Shown here piece by piece: positions 47,101 to 51,032 of a DNA stretch of 64,000 nucleotides. This stretch comes from Diogma glabrata (lineage: Eukaryota; Arthropoda; Insecta; Diptera; Cylindrotomidae): assembly GCA_963693315.1 (NCBI GenBank), contig OY856186.1, forward strand, positions 368,616,850 to 368,680,849, read 5' to 3'. How positions within the stretch are numbered: position 1 is the first letter of the stretch; every line of letters begins with the position of its first letter. The translations under genes and the position numbers were made by a program. Under the pieces are notes generated by a model. It worked only from the letters and a program-made list of their open reading frames with translations, did no database searches and had not been told where the DNA came from.

Positions 47101-49018
47101 CAAAGTAAAGTTTTTACATCTAGTTTTAAAATATATCCGTACTTCATGGCTACTTCAGCTTGCTAATTGAAATATTTTGTAAGATCAACGATATGAAATA
47201 GATCATTCTGTATCTACCGATTAGGGAAAGCAGATCTTAATATTATATCATAATGATAATAATAACTTTATTTTAAAAGTATTTGTTTTGTTTAACTCAT
47301 AATAATAAATCCACTTGGACTCGCATCTCGTACACAACATTGTGGCAGAATGTTTGGCCCTTTCAGGGCTCCAAAGCAAAATGTCAGGATCAAGCTATCT
47401 AAAAATAGGAGATTTCTGCATAGGTGAAATTCAATGTTTTTCATCTTCAGCTTTAGAACATGAGGATATAATAAAGGACTTAGCAGTCTAAATGTCAGGC
47501 TATGTCTACATACATAGTCTCCTCTAAAATTTCGACAAACTATGTGTATATTCTAAGGAAGTGAATACCTTTCAAGCGATGTTGGATAAGCTGGTGAATT
47601 GTTTCTAGAGCACCTTGTTTGTTTGAGGCTTCAATACAACCTACATATATGTCATGTTAAATATTCTGAGACCATTTCATAACGGTTATTCAAATGCAAT
47701 TCTTCAATCCACTTTTACCATCGCTTAAGAAAATCCGAAACGTATCGGAAAGTTTCTGAATATCAAAATATTTTTTTAAAATTCTTTTCTTATCCTGACC
47801 CGCCTATGGCGCACGATTCTATGCACATTTTGTTCACTTTTTATTTGAATAATTTTTAAGTTATTTTAAATATTTTAGTGTATATTTTAAATTTAGTTGA
47901 AGTTTAAAAGTATTTTAGTGCTAATGTCATACTAATGTTTGGTTTAACATTTTTAAATCATGTAAACATGAATACAAAATCTGCATAGAACTTTCAGGCA
48001 TAAATACATAAATATTTGAAGTTTGACTTTTATGACTAGGATCTTCTAATACGTTACGAATTTTTGCTAGACTAATATTTTTGGTAACTTCATTCTAACA
48101 ACTGAAGATTCCGATCATATTTTTAAATTGTAAAATGAAAATGTATGTGTGTGATGGCATCTGTTACACATGAAATGTAATACATTTTCATGTAATACAT
48201 GAAAAATAATAAACAAATAATATTAAATAAATATAAAGATTGTTTTGAATCACTAAAATTAATTATTCAAAGTGCCCGTTTGTTATTTGTGCTTTTTTTT
48301 CAAAAAAATTCTTTCGCACATAATTTTTAATGAAAATAAAATGAAATTCATCAATTTATTATAACGAAAATCATATTATCTCATAAAAATTAAATAAAAC
48401 CAATCATTTAGGAAATGTTAAACTACTTTTTTACTCTCCATTTTTTTATTCTTTGTTTATTATTCTTATAATTAAATAAATTTTGTTCGCTTGGTTTTTA
48501 ATTATTTGTGAAACATTGCACTATCATTTGTGTGCACATATGAGTTAAGGCGTTTTACGAAATGTGCACATTAATGTGCACGTTTTTTTGTAATAGTTTT
48601 GTTTTTAATTTATTATCTACAGGTATGAGAGCTCTACATACTCCATTCCCTGTTGTAGGTATATGGGTTTAGGTGAGAGATCACATAAGTGATATCTTAG
48701 AGGTGATGGACGATAAACTCTATTGAGTCAATTGTCAAGTGTAGCAACCTCATTCTTAGTTGTGGCGTATTCCTTGATGATGGTACTCATTGAGGTAAAC
48801 AGTACGTCTCATGATCAAGAAATATTATGGATTATTAAACAAAAATATTAAAATTAACTCACCTGTATACTGTAAACAGCATTATCATACAATACATGAA
48901 ACGTTAAAAAAAGTGAAATAAGCATAATTGATAAAAATACGGCTGCTAATTTAGGACGTGATACACCTACTACTAAGACACAATCGGAGTGGGAAGATTC
49001 GGGCCCTACAGGCCTCAT
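1997..49018 (-). CDS. Hs3st-A: Heparan sulfate glucosamine 3-O-sulfotransferase, 5 of about 6 coding exons (3' end off window)
   Basis: Coding join on the minus strand: 49018-48863, 36491-36327, 36265-36050, 2657-2494, 2190-1997 (895 nt, 298 complete codons, no internal stop). The family transfers sulfate from PAPS to the 3-OH of glucosamine in heparan sulfate, in the Golgi lumen. Visible: a short cytosolic N-terminus; a hydrophobic anchor at about residues 23-43, as in type II Golgi enzymes; a variable Asn-rich stem (53-107); the 5'-phosphosulfate loop [12 protein letters not shown] (112-123); the catalytic Glu137 in GEVHFFD; Lys170 in EKSPSYF; and the 3'-phosphate motif [13 protein letters not shown] (196-208). 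The C-terminal part with the disulfide loop lies beyond position 1. The motif wording is closer to the HS3ST5/Hs3st-A branch than to the HS3ST3/Hs3st-B branch. Family is certain; the ortholog name is inferred. Confidence 0.95.
2494..2657 (-). CDS. Hs3st-A: Hs3st exon: 3'-phosphate binding segment
   Basis: A 164-nt exon, acceptor TTATTTTCAG| and donor TTCAAA|GTAAGA. It encodes [10 protein letters not shown] and then the 3'-PSB strand and helix [19 protein letters not shown] with the conserved Arg and Ser. A Gln/Ser/Ala-rich tail follows ([13 protein letters not shown]), which looks like a lineage-specific loop. It ends two bases into a Lys codon, completed by the first base of the next exon. 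The intron on its 5' side is 33.4 kb (2658-36049) and holds most of the transposons described here. Confidence 0.95.
2658..3104. other. Start of the 33-kb intron, no feature seen
   Basis: A/T-rich sequence with poly-T and poly-A runs downstream of the donor side, before the first repeat copy. Confidence 0.5.
3105..3955 (-). repeat. DINE/Helentron-like repeat, copy 1 (terminal half)
   Basis: It starts with the family's terminal hairpin, here inverted (GGTCTGAAAGACC at 3112-3124). The unit continues with the block around the words TTTCTCGACGTTTTAGG, a GTCTGTCTG/GGCCGGCC simple stretch, the GATAxCTGTACCGGAAGTG block, and about three ~130-bp units each containing GTTGTCAAGTGTGTCAAAAG. It ends near the GCTGTTTTTATGACGTAAAT block. 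The other half of the family consensus is missing. It faces copy 2, so the two form an imperfect inverted pair. Strand is given so that the hairpin is the 3' end. Confidence 0.7.
3960..4216. other. Spacer between two inverted repeat copies
   Basis: No match to the repeat family and no coding signal recognised. Confidence 0.4.
4217..6272 (+). repeat. DINE/Helentron-like repeat, copy 2 (full length, about 2.06 kb)
   Basis: The most complete copy. It starts ATATGGAGGGGCTGAAATCT and carries a short stem ATCTCA/TGAGAT. Then come: the GTTTTCGGCAAAAAACTTTT block; the ACACGAAACATCAATACG block; ~800 bp of degenerate 35-50-bp units of the type CAAAAATTATTACAAAATCA; four ~130-bp TGACACACTTGACA units; the CCGGTACAGTTATCGAACAC block; a CGGACGGCCGGAC/ACAGACACACAC stretch; and the terminal hairpin GGTCTTTCAGACC followed by GAAGTAAT. 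No protein is encoded. The short reading frames in it are artefacts of the repeats. Confidence 0.75.
6280..6640 (-). repeat. Dispersed repeat, partner of 48600-48835
   Basis: Read on the minus strand, this segment has blocks GTGACATCTTAGGGGTGGTG and CTGTATTCAGTCAA. These match, with drift, the plus strand near 48690-48730 (GTGATATCTTAGAGGTGATG, CTCTATTGAGTCAA); GCATATTCCTTGATC here resembles GCGTATTCCTTGATG there. The identity of the element is unknown. Confidence 0.4.
6690..7395 (-). repeat. DINE/Helentron-like repeat, copy 3 (initial half)
   Basis: Read right to left it begins AATATGAAGGGGCTGAAATC with the ATCTCA/TGAGAT stem, then the GTTTTCGGCAAAAAACTTTT block, the AACACGAAACATCATCATA block and the A-rich degenerate units. 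The minisatellite and hairpin end are absent. It is inverted relative to copy 2. Confidence 0.65.
7396..8183. other. Intron sequence, no feature seen
   Basis: AT-rich; the short frames here have no family motif. Confidence 0.4.
8184..8220. other. Compact hairpin
   Basis: ACTGCGGTGAATTGGTA and TACCAATTCTCCGCAGT are reverse complements with one mismatch, separated by 3 bases (17-bp arms). It lies about 250 bases upstream of the Gypsy relic. Its origin is unknown. Confidence 0.6.
8450..9690 (+). pseudogene. Decayed Gypsy pol (protease end, RT, integrase)
   Basis: Plus-strand fragments in Gypsy order, with several stops and frameshifts. At 8500-8545, [14 protein letters not shown] matches the segment between protease and reverse transcriptase. 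At 8740-9060 follow [15 protein letters not shown] and YLDDLL, the last being the RT catalytic box. RNase H is missing: an RSFL..SGWFS piece near 9200 is followed directly by VFVDRLTKF at 9256, an integrase-core start. [19 protein letters not shown] near 9580-9640 matches the later integrase core. About 1.2 kb remains of a normally ~3.3-kb pol, so the copy is internally deleted and inactive. No LTRs were seen around it. Confidence 0.75.
9691..10221. other. Intron sequence, no feature seen
   Basis: No repeat or coding motif recognised. Confidence 0.4.
10222..10400. mobile_element. Palindromic MITE-like element, 179 bp
   Basis: Two ~83-base arms are almost exact reverse complements: GTGGCAAGATGTTGTAACAT at the left end and its complement at the right. 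They share an internal block ACGCTAATCGGTATGCTGTA, and only about 12 bases separate them. The structure would fold into one long hairpin. No target duplication is evident, and no superfamily could be assigned. Confidence 0.75.
10401..11289. other. Intron sequence, no feature seen
   Basis: AT-rich sequence between the palindrome and the Gypsy relic. An LTR of that relic might be expected at the right side but was not recognised. Confidence 0.4.
11290..12275 (-). pseudogene. Gypsy integrase remnant
   Basis: From right to left on the minus strand: [20 protein letters not shown] at about 12065-12000, the start of the integrase core; an IDR..RWPEA-like block (frameshifted) near 11960; IKTDQESQF and [20 protein letters not shown] (11870-11770); then [10 protein letters not shown] (11760-11730) and [11 protein letters not shown] near 11610; then [14 protein letters not shown] around 11595. 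Asp in TDQ and Glu in GMVEH correspond to two of the D,D(35)E residues. Triplicated CTTCTTGGG (11633-11660) reflects a local slippage expansion. Confidence 0.75.
12290..13965. other. Foreign segment between RNase H and integrase of the Gypsy relic
   Basis: About 1.7 kb where only ~0.4 kb of Gypsy spacer is expected, so one or more insertions are likely. It includes a degenerate tandem repeat (12714-13045). The remainder shows no recognised motif or clean target duplication. Confidence 0.4.
12714..13045 (+). repeat. Degenerate tandem repeat, about 2.6 units of ~125 bp
   Basis: Three units share ATCGTCTCTCG, a TTATTACGAAG / GATTACAAACC / GATCACGAAGC block and GGTGGTTTTGACCC / GGTGGTTTCAGCCCC. 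Units begin near 12714, 12843 and 12960. The divergence is high, so the array is old. Confidence 0.5.
13970..14503 (-). pseudogene. Gypsy RNase H domain (open 177-codon frame)
   Basis: The longest intact frame of this relic. [11 protein letters not shown] is followed by [18 protein letters not shown] (canonical D replaced by N in the D-A-S motif), [42 protein letters not shown] with a conserved Asp, [21 protein letters not shown] and LSRI. This is the standard RT-connection and RNase H order of Ty3/Gypsy elements. It continues at 14510 into RT words ([11 protein letters not shown]) in the same element. Loss of an active-site Asp argues that it is not functional. Confidence 0.85.
14510..15110 (-). 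pseudogene. Gypsy reverse transcriptase remnant
   Basis: Minus-strand pieces in several frames: [20 protein letters not shown] (about 14890-14830), a core RT block; [12 protein letters not shown] near 14730-14700; and [12 protein letters not shown] near 14590-14555 after the palm. The catalytic DD box was not located cleanly because of indels. Confidence 0.7.
15266..15465 (-). repeat. Tandem duplication, 2 x 100 bp, inside the Gypsy relic
   Basis: CCATATCCATTTTTCCACGA starts at 15266 and again at 15366. The two units differ by only a few substitutions through AAGCAGTTT. This is a local duplication after or near the time the copy became inactive, since it breaks the pol frame. Confidence 0.85.
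15494..15760 (-). pseudogene. Gypsy aspartic protease remnant
   Basis: The words [20 protein letters not shown] are readable at about 15757-15697, followed by [26 protein letters not shown] corresponds to the catalytic LVDTGA of retroviral-type proteases with Gly changed to Asp. The reading frame breaks soon after. It lies between the gag remnant and the RT remnant, as expected. Confidence 0.7.
15770..16165 (-). pseudogene. Gypsy gag C-terminal remnant
   Basis: On the minus strand, [20 protein letters not shown] (about 16120-16060) is a typical insect Gypsy capsid block. It is followed by [20 protein letters not shown] and LPDQIYDR. The frame drifts towards the protease; no clear zinc knuckle remains. 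Confidence 0.6.
16378..17285 (-). repeat. DINE/Helentron-like repeat, copy 4
   Basis: It starts at AACCTAAATATTACATTCAT with a decayed terminal hairpin. It carries the GACGTTTTAG block, TGTCTGTCTGCCGG, the TGTACCGGATGTGTGTC block, three to four minisatellite units with GTCAAGTGTG, and then T-rich degenerate units to about 17285. The inner end with the TCTGAGAT stem is missing. Confidence 0.65.
17290..17490 (-). repeat. Dispersed repeat X, copy 1
   Basis: It shares blocks TGGTTCCTCC, TTTGTTCGTTTGAAT, GTGCAATTCAGCAT, GAGGAAAG.GATAATC and TAGTCGGAAAT with 26925-27150 and 34700-34935. On the minus strand the copies preserve short words such as FEELRALRL and LCLSSDH. It may therefore be a coding remnant of an unidentified retroelement. 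Confidence 0.5.
18000..18410 (-). repeat. Satellite monomers, left arm
   Basis: About three monomers of ~120-130 bp in inverted orientation relative to the main array. Each has GGGGTCGG, ATTATCGTCAT, GCTGAGTTCAATG(G/A)TGATG and GTAGTTCAATAAGG-like words. Confidence 0.7.
19157..19786 (+). mobile_element. Solo LTR, 630 bp, with 4-bp target duplication CTAT
   Basis: The sequence begins TGTAATAAAC and ends GTCCTTACA, giving a TGTAA/TTACA terminal inverted repeat. It is flanked by CTAT at 19153-19156 and 19787-19790. The uninterrupted target can be read from the opposite arm of the foldback (complement of TACTATTCATGA near 18300), which confirms the insertion point. A 4-5-bp duplication and TG...CA ends fit Ty3/Gypsy. 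TATAAATAC near 19480 and AATAAAG near 19695 could be the promoter and poly(A) signals. No internal region is present, so it arose by LTR-LTR recombination. Confidence 0.85.
19790..21190 (+). repeat. Satellite array with higher-order repeat of 375 bp
   Basis: Monomers of ~110-130 bp each contain CCCCACC..TATTG.ACTACCCTGAGT, TTGAACTCAGCATCCTCGAT or the variant TTGAACGCAGCATCCTCGAT, and a GATAATAATGACAATAATTT-type block. Three-monomer blocks repeat at exactly 375 bp (for example 20092 and 20467) with almost no change. The apparent reading frames here are frame artefacts of the array. Confidence 0.85.
21690..22980. other. Intron sequence, no feature seen
   Basis: AT-rich. Reading frames lack family motifs. 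Confidence 0.4.
22990..23700 (+). other. Coding-like segment of unknown origin
   Basis: Short plus-strand words with near-normal amino acid composition occur in shifting frames: [20 protein letters not shown] (about 23070-23130), [20 protein letters not shown] (about 23430-23490) and [20 protein letters not shown] (about 23605-23665). Stops and frameshifts separate them. The base composition is less AT-biased than the surroundings. This could be a processed pseudogene or an old transposase. I do not recognise the family. Confidence 0.25.
24150..24410 (+). repeat. Tandem ATATCACA/AATCACACGCG units in the left MULE TIR
   Basis: About 10-12 degenerate units, with inverted counterparts at 25440-25670. 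The frame running through them (24093-24449) is Lys/Ile/Ser/His-rich only because of the repeats and is not a gene. Confidence 0.8.
24669..25128 (-). pseudogene. MULE transposase domain remnant
   Basis: Minus-strand frame at 25128-24799: [45 protein letters not shown]. These are the strand-Asp block (DGTFK) and the second acidic block (TDxE) of the DDE-fold MULE domain found in insect MULE and FLYWCH-associated transposases. A second frame, 24881-24669 ([24 protein letters not shown]), continues the later part after a shift. The N-terminal zinc finger and the third catalytic residue are not visible, and the frame is broken, so it is inactive. Confidence 0.8.
25686..26490. other. Intron sequence, no clear feature
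   Basis: A 30-base segment around GACAGAAAAAAGT..AACCTAAAGTGATC is repeated twice at 25872-25940. Otherwise nothing is recognised. Confidence 0.4.
26500..26660 (+). mobile_element. Possible LTR end with primer binding site
   Basis: AACTTGACA followed by T and TGGTGACCAG near 26635-26652 resembles the LTR-end and primer-site layout at 660-680 (GTAACA, T, TGGTGACAGC). Downstream, ACCGTTGGCACACCGACTGTTAG and ACCATTGGTGCACCGATTGGTGG form a diverged direct repeat. The LTR start was not found. Confidence 0.3.
26925..27150 (-). repeat. Dispersed repeat X, copy 2
   Basis: Matches 17290-17490 and 34700-34935 through GGTTCCTCC, TTTGTTCATTTGAAT, GCGTGCAATTCAGCAT, GAGGAAAGGCATAAT and ATCTCAAGGCACAC. 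The minus-strand words LEELCALRF and [10 protein letters not shown] parallel those in copy 3. Confidence 0.5.
27160..28195. other. Probable decayed LINE interior
   Basis: It lies directly downstream, on the minus strand, of the endonuclease remnant and may be its decayed RT part. Only weak words are seen, so no domain is claimed. Confidence 0.25.
28200..28690 (-). pseudogene. R1/Jockey-type LINE endonuclease remnant
   Basis: On the minus strand, from right to left: [19 protein letters not shown], then [15 protein letters not shown] (28560-28500), the strand before the metal site; [17 protein letters not shown] (about 28410-28360) with the catalytic-fold GDFN motif; and [14 protein letters not shown] (28255-28215), matching the SxIDVT box of R1 and Jockey clade endonucleases. 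At least two frameshifts are present. Confidence 0.6.
28700..30000. other. Intron sequence, no clear feature
   Basis: No intact frame or recognised domain. Parts may belong to old LINE sequence. Confidence 0.3.
30003..31335 (+). repeat. DINE/Helentron-like repeat, copy 5
   Basis: It starts TATGGAAGGGCTGAAATCTC with the TCTGAGAT stem and contains all blocks in order in shortened form: AACATCAATACG, A-rich units, two minisatellite units with GACACACTTGACAAC, CTCACATACCAATTCC, and the GTAGGTCCTAAAACGTCGAG block. It ends at the TCATGAATGTAATACTCATG region with the final hairpin lost. Confidence 0.7.
31610..31830 (-). repeat. Diverged relic of the TA-flanked MITE at 55189-55637
   Basis: Read against the reverse complement of 55189-55450, it shares TTTATATCATGAATTT, GTTGTCTCAACT, TGTACAGCTGTTGAA and a terminal GGTGAAAAAAGTTACTTTGG block. 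Ends and target site are lost. Confidence 0.5.
32040..32232 (+). mobile_element. Relic LTR 3' end with primer binding site
   Basis: The segment ends with AATAAATAAGTTC near 32177 and then TGGTGACAGCGGACG at 32218-32232, nearly the same primer site as at 660-675 but on the other strand. No gag frame follows. The start of the LTR was not found. Confidence 0.4.
32233..34690. other. Intron sequence, no feature seen
   Basis: 2.4 kb of AT-rich DNA with poly-T and poly-A runs. No domain, inverted repeat or array was recognised. Confidence 0.4.
34700..34935 (-). repeat. Dispersed repeat X, copy 3
   Basis: The least decayed copy. On the minus strand it reads [20 protein letters not shown] and [17 protein letters not shown]. 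Plus-strand landmarks are GGTTCCGCCAGC, TTTGTTCATTTGAAAT, GAGGAGAGGCATAATCGAAC and AGTCGGAAATTTAATCTCAA. Confidence 0.55.
34936..36049. other. Intron sequence, no feature seen
   Basis: AT-rich sequence next to the Hs3st donor at 36049. Confidence 0.4.
36050..36265 (-). CDS. Hs3st-A: Hs3st exon: PAPS-binding loop and catalytic Glu
   Basis: A 216-nt exon (72 codons), acceptor TTTTTACAG| and donor CCAGAG|GTAAAA, phase 0 on both sides. It opens with [16 protein letters not shown], the strand-loop-helix that binds the 5'-phosphosulfate of PAPS, then HFFD with the catalytic Glu just before it, YRKKMP, and [11 protein letters not shown] at the end. It is the most conserved part of the gene and the clearest host coding sequence in the window. 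It reads on without a gap into VPERVRAMN of the exon at 2657. Confidence 0.97.
36327..36491 (-). CDS. Hs3st-A: Hs3st exon: luminal stem region
   Basis: A 165-nt exon between acceptor TTTCTTTAG| (36492-36494) and donor CTCAG|GTAAGA at 36327, phase 0 at both ends. It codes 55 residues rich in Asn and Ser with a run of five Asn, then basic residues ending RRLPQ. This matches the low-complexity stem linking the anchor to the catalytic domain in this family. The following intron is only 61 bases (36266-36326), in contrast with the 12.4-kb intron before it (36492-48862). Confidence 0.9.
36545..36952. mobile_element. MITE-like element, ~30-bp TIRs
   Basis: TGTTCACTGCACAAAGCGAC followed by TAACTCCA at the left pairs with TGGAGTTAATCG and TTTTGTGCAGTGAAC at the right (four or fewer mismatches in 30). 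Inside, a ~70-bp direct repeat starts near 36641 and 36822 (ACTTTCCTGAATAA / ACATTCCTGAATGA). It lies about 55 bases from the acceptor of the 36327-36491 exon. No clear target duplication was seen. Confidence 0.65.
36953..37955. other. Intron sequence, possible decayed LINE
   Basis: The region precedes a LINE RNase H relic and has higher GC than its surroundings, but no domain could be named. Confidence 0.3.
37960..38290 (+). pseudogene. LINE RNase H remnant (I/R1/Loa type)
   Basis: Plus-strand words in order: [19 protein letters not shown], then [36 protein letters not shown], and [19 protein letters not shown]. They match the RNase H order with the conserved Glu (ELFAI), Asp of the second motif (IFND), and the xPGH.gi.gN block, here degraded. 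RNase H downstream of RT is typical of I, R1 and Loa clade LINEs. Several stops are present. Confidence 0.55.
38815..39150 (+). pseudogene. LINE ORF2 C-terminal remnant
   Basis: [20 protein letters not shown], then [36 protein letters not shown] and LKNRLPW. This is the characteristic tail after the reverse transcriptase of many LINEs (IxWxGHVxR and RPRGRPRxRW). One stop separates the halves. The upstream RT is absent, so the copy is 5'-truncated. Confidence 0.7.
39690..39837 (+). pseudogene. Gypsy RT, first part (split by the LINE)
   Basis: [18 protein letters not shown] and [20 protein letters not shown] then INTNRSPL match the RT palm block with the first catalytic Asp (LSDAYLQ) of Ty3/Gypsy elements. 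It stops exactly where the LINE poly-ATA tail starts. The block that should follow, RLPFG, is found at about 46108 on the other side of the LINE. Confidence 0.75.
39838..39860 (-). repeat. ATA simple-repeat tail of the LINE
   Basis: Seven or eight ATA/TAA units mark the LINE 3' end on the minus strand, next to the ATTTATTTATAATATCACAA terminal segment of its 3' UTR. Confidence 0.75.
40069..42423. mobile_element. Foldback element inserted in the LINE, 2355 bp, TSD TATA
   Basis: The ends are inverted copies of GACCGGGAGGCAGCGTTGCA, flanked by TATA at 40065-40068 and 42424-42427. The two arms are reverse complements over most of their length (about 1.1 kb each): for example GGTCTCCCGAACACCTCTAA at 40479 matches its complement near 42000. 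Each arm contains the alternating blocks GGCGGGGGGTCTCCCGAACA and GGGGGTCCACCATACAACAG at a ~440-bp period. No protein is encoded. The LINE reading resumes on both sides of the insertion. A further copy of an arm lies at 63270-64000. Confidence 0.8.
42424..44421 (-). pseudogene. LINE ORF2 reverse transcriptase
   Basis: Three overlapping frames on the minus strand. Frame one (44421-43510): [38 protein letters not shown] shifted stretch (43510-43290): [13 protein letters not shown], with the first catalytic Asp region. Frame two (43288-42830): [24 protein letters not shown] with an intact YADD box, and [14 protein letters not shown]. Frame three (42915-42424): [20 protein letters not shown] and the C-terminal region. 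At least two frameshifts inactivate it. The frame printed to 42376 ends in 15 residues that come from the inserted foldback element. Confidence 0.88.
44425..44810 (-). other. Atypical segment inside the LINE ORF2
   Basis: Between endonuclease and RT, where a continuous linker is expected, ~380 bases have many stops. They include a palindrome-like TGTAGAGGTTAATA ... TTAATCTCTACA pair near 44755-44803 and a run of ATTA units. It may be a small insertion. No target duplication could be defined. Confidence 0.35.
44860..45711 (-). pseudogene. LINE ORF2 endonuclease domain
   Basis: Open for 283 codons from ATG 45711. Order of motifs for an AP-type endonuclease: [16 protein letters not shown] with the first Asn; [10 protein letters not shown] holding the catalytic Glu; [17 protein letters not shown] with the Asp/Asn pair; [16 protein letters not shown] in place of the usual SDHyp. 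It creates the first-strand nick at the target. The frame ends at 44860 and further homologous words ([15 protein letters not shown]) continue in another frame, so ORF2 is broken here. Confidence 0.85.
45704..46089 (-). pseudogene. LINE ORF1 C-terminal part
   Basis: On the minus strand, [20 protein letters not shown], then after a small frameshift [20 protein letters not shown], then [20 protein letters not shown] and a stop at 45704. This is the FP25K-like C-terminal domain found in ORF1 of many insect LINEs, thought to help bind element RNA. The 5' part of ORF1 is missing at the Gypsy junction. Confidence 0.7.
46101..47060 (+). pseudogene. Gypsy RT second part and RNase H
   Basis: RLPFGL at about 46108, then [20 protein letters not shown] with the Y-x-D-D catalytic box (46160-46215), [43 protein letters not shown] and [10 protein letters not shown] frame at 46544-46744 contains [20 protein letters not shown], the RNase H Glu block. 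[11 protein letters not shown] and ANRLQR follow (46780-46865). Stops and shifts throughout make it inactive. Integrase was not recognised beyond 47060. Confidence 0.8.
47061..48595. other. Intron sequence, no clear feature
   Basis: A direct duplication TGAAATGTAATACATTTTCA..TGTAATACATG occurs at 48170-48206. Possible degraded Gypsy sequence continues to about 47230. Confidence 0.35.
48600..48835 (+). repeat. Dispersed repeat, partner of 6280-6640
   Basis: Matches the minus strand of 6280-6640 through GTGATATCTTAGAGGTGATG, ACTCTATTGAGTCAA and CGTCTCATGATCAAG (compare CGTCTCATCATCAAG at 6431). It ends 28 bases from the Hs3st donor at 48862. Confidence 0.4.
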
Positions 49019-49037
49019 CGCCGTTTTGGGTAACCAT
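48863..49037 (-). CDS. Hs3st-A: Hs3st exon: start codon and transmembrane anchor
   Basis: The exon begins after a TTTCAG acceptor (49038-49040 reverse-complemented) and ends CAG|GTGAGT at 48863. The chosen ATG is 49018-49016 and gives 52 codons ending in phase 0. A hydrophobic run, roughly [16 protein letters not shown], forms the single membrane anchor near residues 25-40. The exon carries only 19 bases before this ATG, so the 5' UTR continues in an upstream exon to the right that I could not place. An out-of-frame ATG is the first codon of the exon; see findings. The frame before the chosen ATG is open for WLPKTA, so an upstream in-frame start in the unseen exon cannot be excluded. Confidence 0.9.
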
Positions 49038-49890
49038 CTGAAATAAAGAACAAAATAAAATACAAATATTAGTTACAAGAAATTAGGCAATAAATTCAAA
49101 TATTTGGTAAAGTCTAAAATTTATTATGTGGGATTGATCGATCCTTTTTCTTGCCCAAGATATTTTTCTTTTGTTTGTTTATTTTATAACATCTTTCATA
49201 TTTGGTTTAACGTTTTATTTATTCAGCGTGCTTGAGGGTGTACTTCATATAAATAATAAGATATCAAATTAAATTTAATGTTTTGCCGATGTAGAAAGAT
49301 AAATCACAAAACAAAACTGAATAAAGCTTGGTTGAGAGAAAGTTTACAACCCTTGCTTTGAATATGATATAATTAATAACCATACAATTATCAACTTTTC
49401 CTTGTAACTTGGGTTGGTGGCTCTATATTATTTTTATTACAGTATTTGGATTTGCATAAGACTTATAATGTAAATAAAATCTAATTGCAATATAATCAGA
49501 TTTAAAAATAAAACAAGAAGCTGAGAATTTTGTTTTTGTAAAAGTTTTGGTTCTTAATCTGTGAGAATAAAATATTTAAGTTTCTTGTAATTATGTTAAT
49601 TTATTTTTTTACCATCCAGTAGTATAATATTTTTTGTAGATTAACATTATCAGAAAATAATATTAGCTGCAACTTTTTTATGATAATTTTAACAGAGTGG
49701 TTAAAAAATTGAGAAATAAGTTCATGTGGTGAGTACATACCAAGTATGTATTTGATATATGAATATTTTCAAAATTCCAGCTAAAAATGGTTTTTGTAAA
49801 CGTGGTGTAATGTCATTTATGTAAGGTTAGCAAAACAGAAATGTAACATAACACTGGCAATATTATACCACATACCCATCGGATGATGTA
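49038..49890. other. Sequence upstream of the first coding exon
   Basis: It starts with the polypyrimidine/AG acceptor of the exon and so is intron. The upstream 5' UTR exon and promoter were not identified here or further right. Confidence 0.4.
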
Positions 49891-49893
49891 GCA

Positions 49894-50160
49894 ATGAAAT
49901 GGAAACAAATTCCAGAAAATCTGAAATACCTCGAGATGAAAAAAATACCAGGACAGTCAATTTGCAACAGTAATCATCTCCAACCACATGGTTCCAGTAC
50001 TGCTGTTGAAGCTCCTTCAACGACTGTCATATACTATAAAAGTTACAACGACATCGGAGTTCGAGCTGTACAAAACGCTGCAAAGGTGACGACCGTTTAC
50101 TCATTATCGTTACCCAGATTAGAAATGAACTACTTACTCTTACTTGCTTGACTTTTTCAT
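49894..50160 (+). pseudogene. BEL/Pao retrotransposon RNase H remnant
   Basis: The words HLQPHGSSTAVEAPSTTVIY, VRAVQNAAKV and SLPRLEMNYLLLLA align with the BEL/Pao pattern LHGFcDASxxAYaAvvY ... v..laaKtkVaPlk...LPRLELcgAllLA. The key Asp of CDAS is lost. The next ~600 bases may be decayed BEL sequence but show no clear domain. Confidence 0.65.
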
Positions 50161-51030
50161 TATGTTTGACTTGCCTGCAATCAATATTAAACTAAGCTGA
50201 AAGCTTGCTGTTACTTAAAAATTGTTATTGTCTGTCTTTCAGATCACTCTAAACTTTTGAAAATGTATATTGCAAATATACATAAATCAGAAATTCCAGA
50301 TCTACTACCAAAAAACATTGAGGTAATATGTCCTCATCAAGAAACCTATGGTGCGGTCAAGACCAGAATGCTCAAAAACTAATAGATGATGATTGAAAAG
50401 AGCTCAAACGTATTTCAACACCCGACAAAACCAGAATTAATTATTTATATGTGGATTAATCTCATACCAGCCAAAACTAAATAAAGTAGTTGCACTTTGT
50501 ATGAGATTTTATTTTAATTGTAAAAAATCAAAGTCAAAGAAAACACAGCAATATCACCGACGAAAAACAACTTGGAGCAGAAATTGTAGAAACAAGCAAA
50601 ATTGTGATCAGAAATCAGCGAATTGCTACGGAATAAGTAATTGAAACTGCAACCAAAATCATCATCGGCTTTTTAAGCTTCATTTATAGGTGCAGATGGC
50701 ACACAAGTAACACGAGCTAGTCCGTAAAACTACAAAACAACGTCATTTTGCGACCTACAAGTCACTATCTGATGTCCGACTACCGTCTTAAAGGCTGAAA
50801 TATTAACTTAAATGGGGAAACATTATTACTTAACGAAGTCGCGGCAAGACAGTAGTCTTCGATAACCATTGTTATCGAGTATCGACTGTATTCTATTTAT
50901 AATTTAGTTCGACATTTATTCTCTTGAAAAACAACGTGTTCTGCACCAAGATGTGAAAACTTGACCGTTTTTGATTTTCCCTGAAACTTGGCATATAAGT
51001 AGTATGGACAAAATAAAAAATATAAATTAT
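50161..51030. other. Possible decayed BEL/Pao sequence
   Basis: Moderate GC and scattered short open words; no domain recognised. Confidence 0.25.
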
Positions 51031-51032
51031 TA

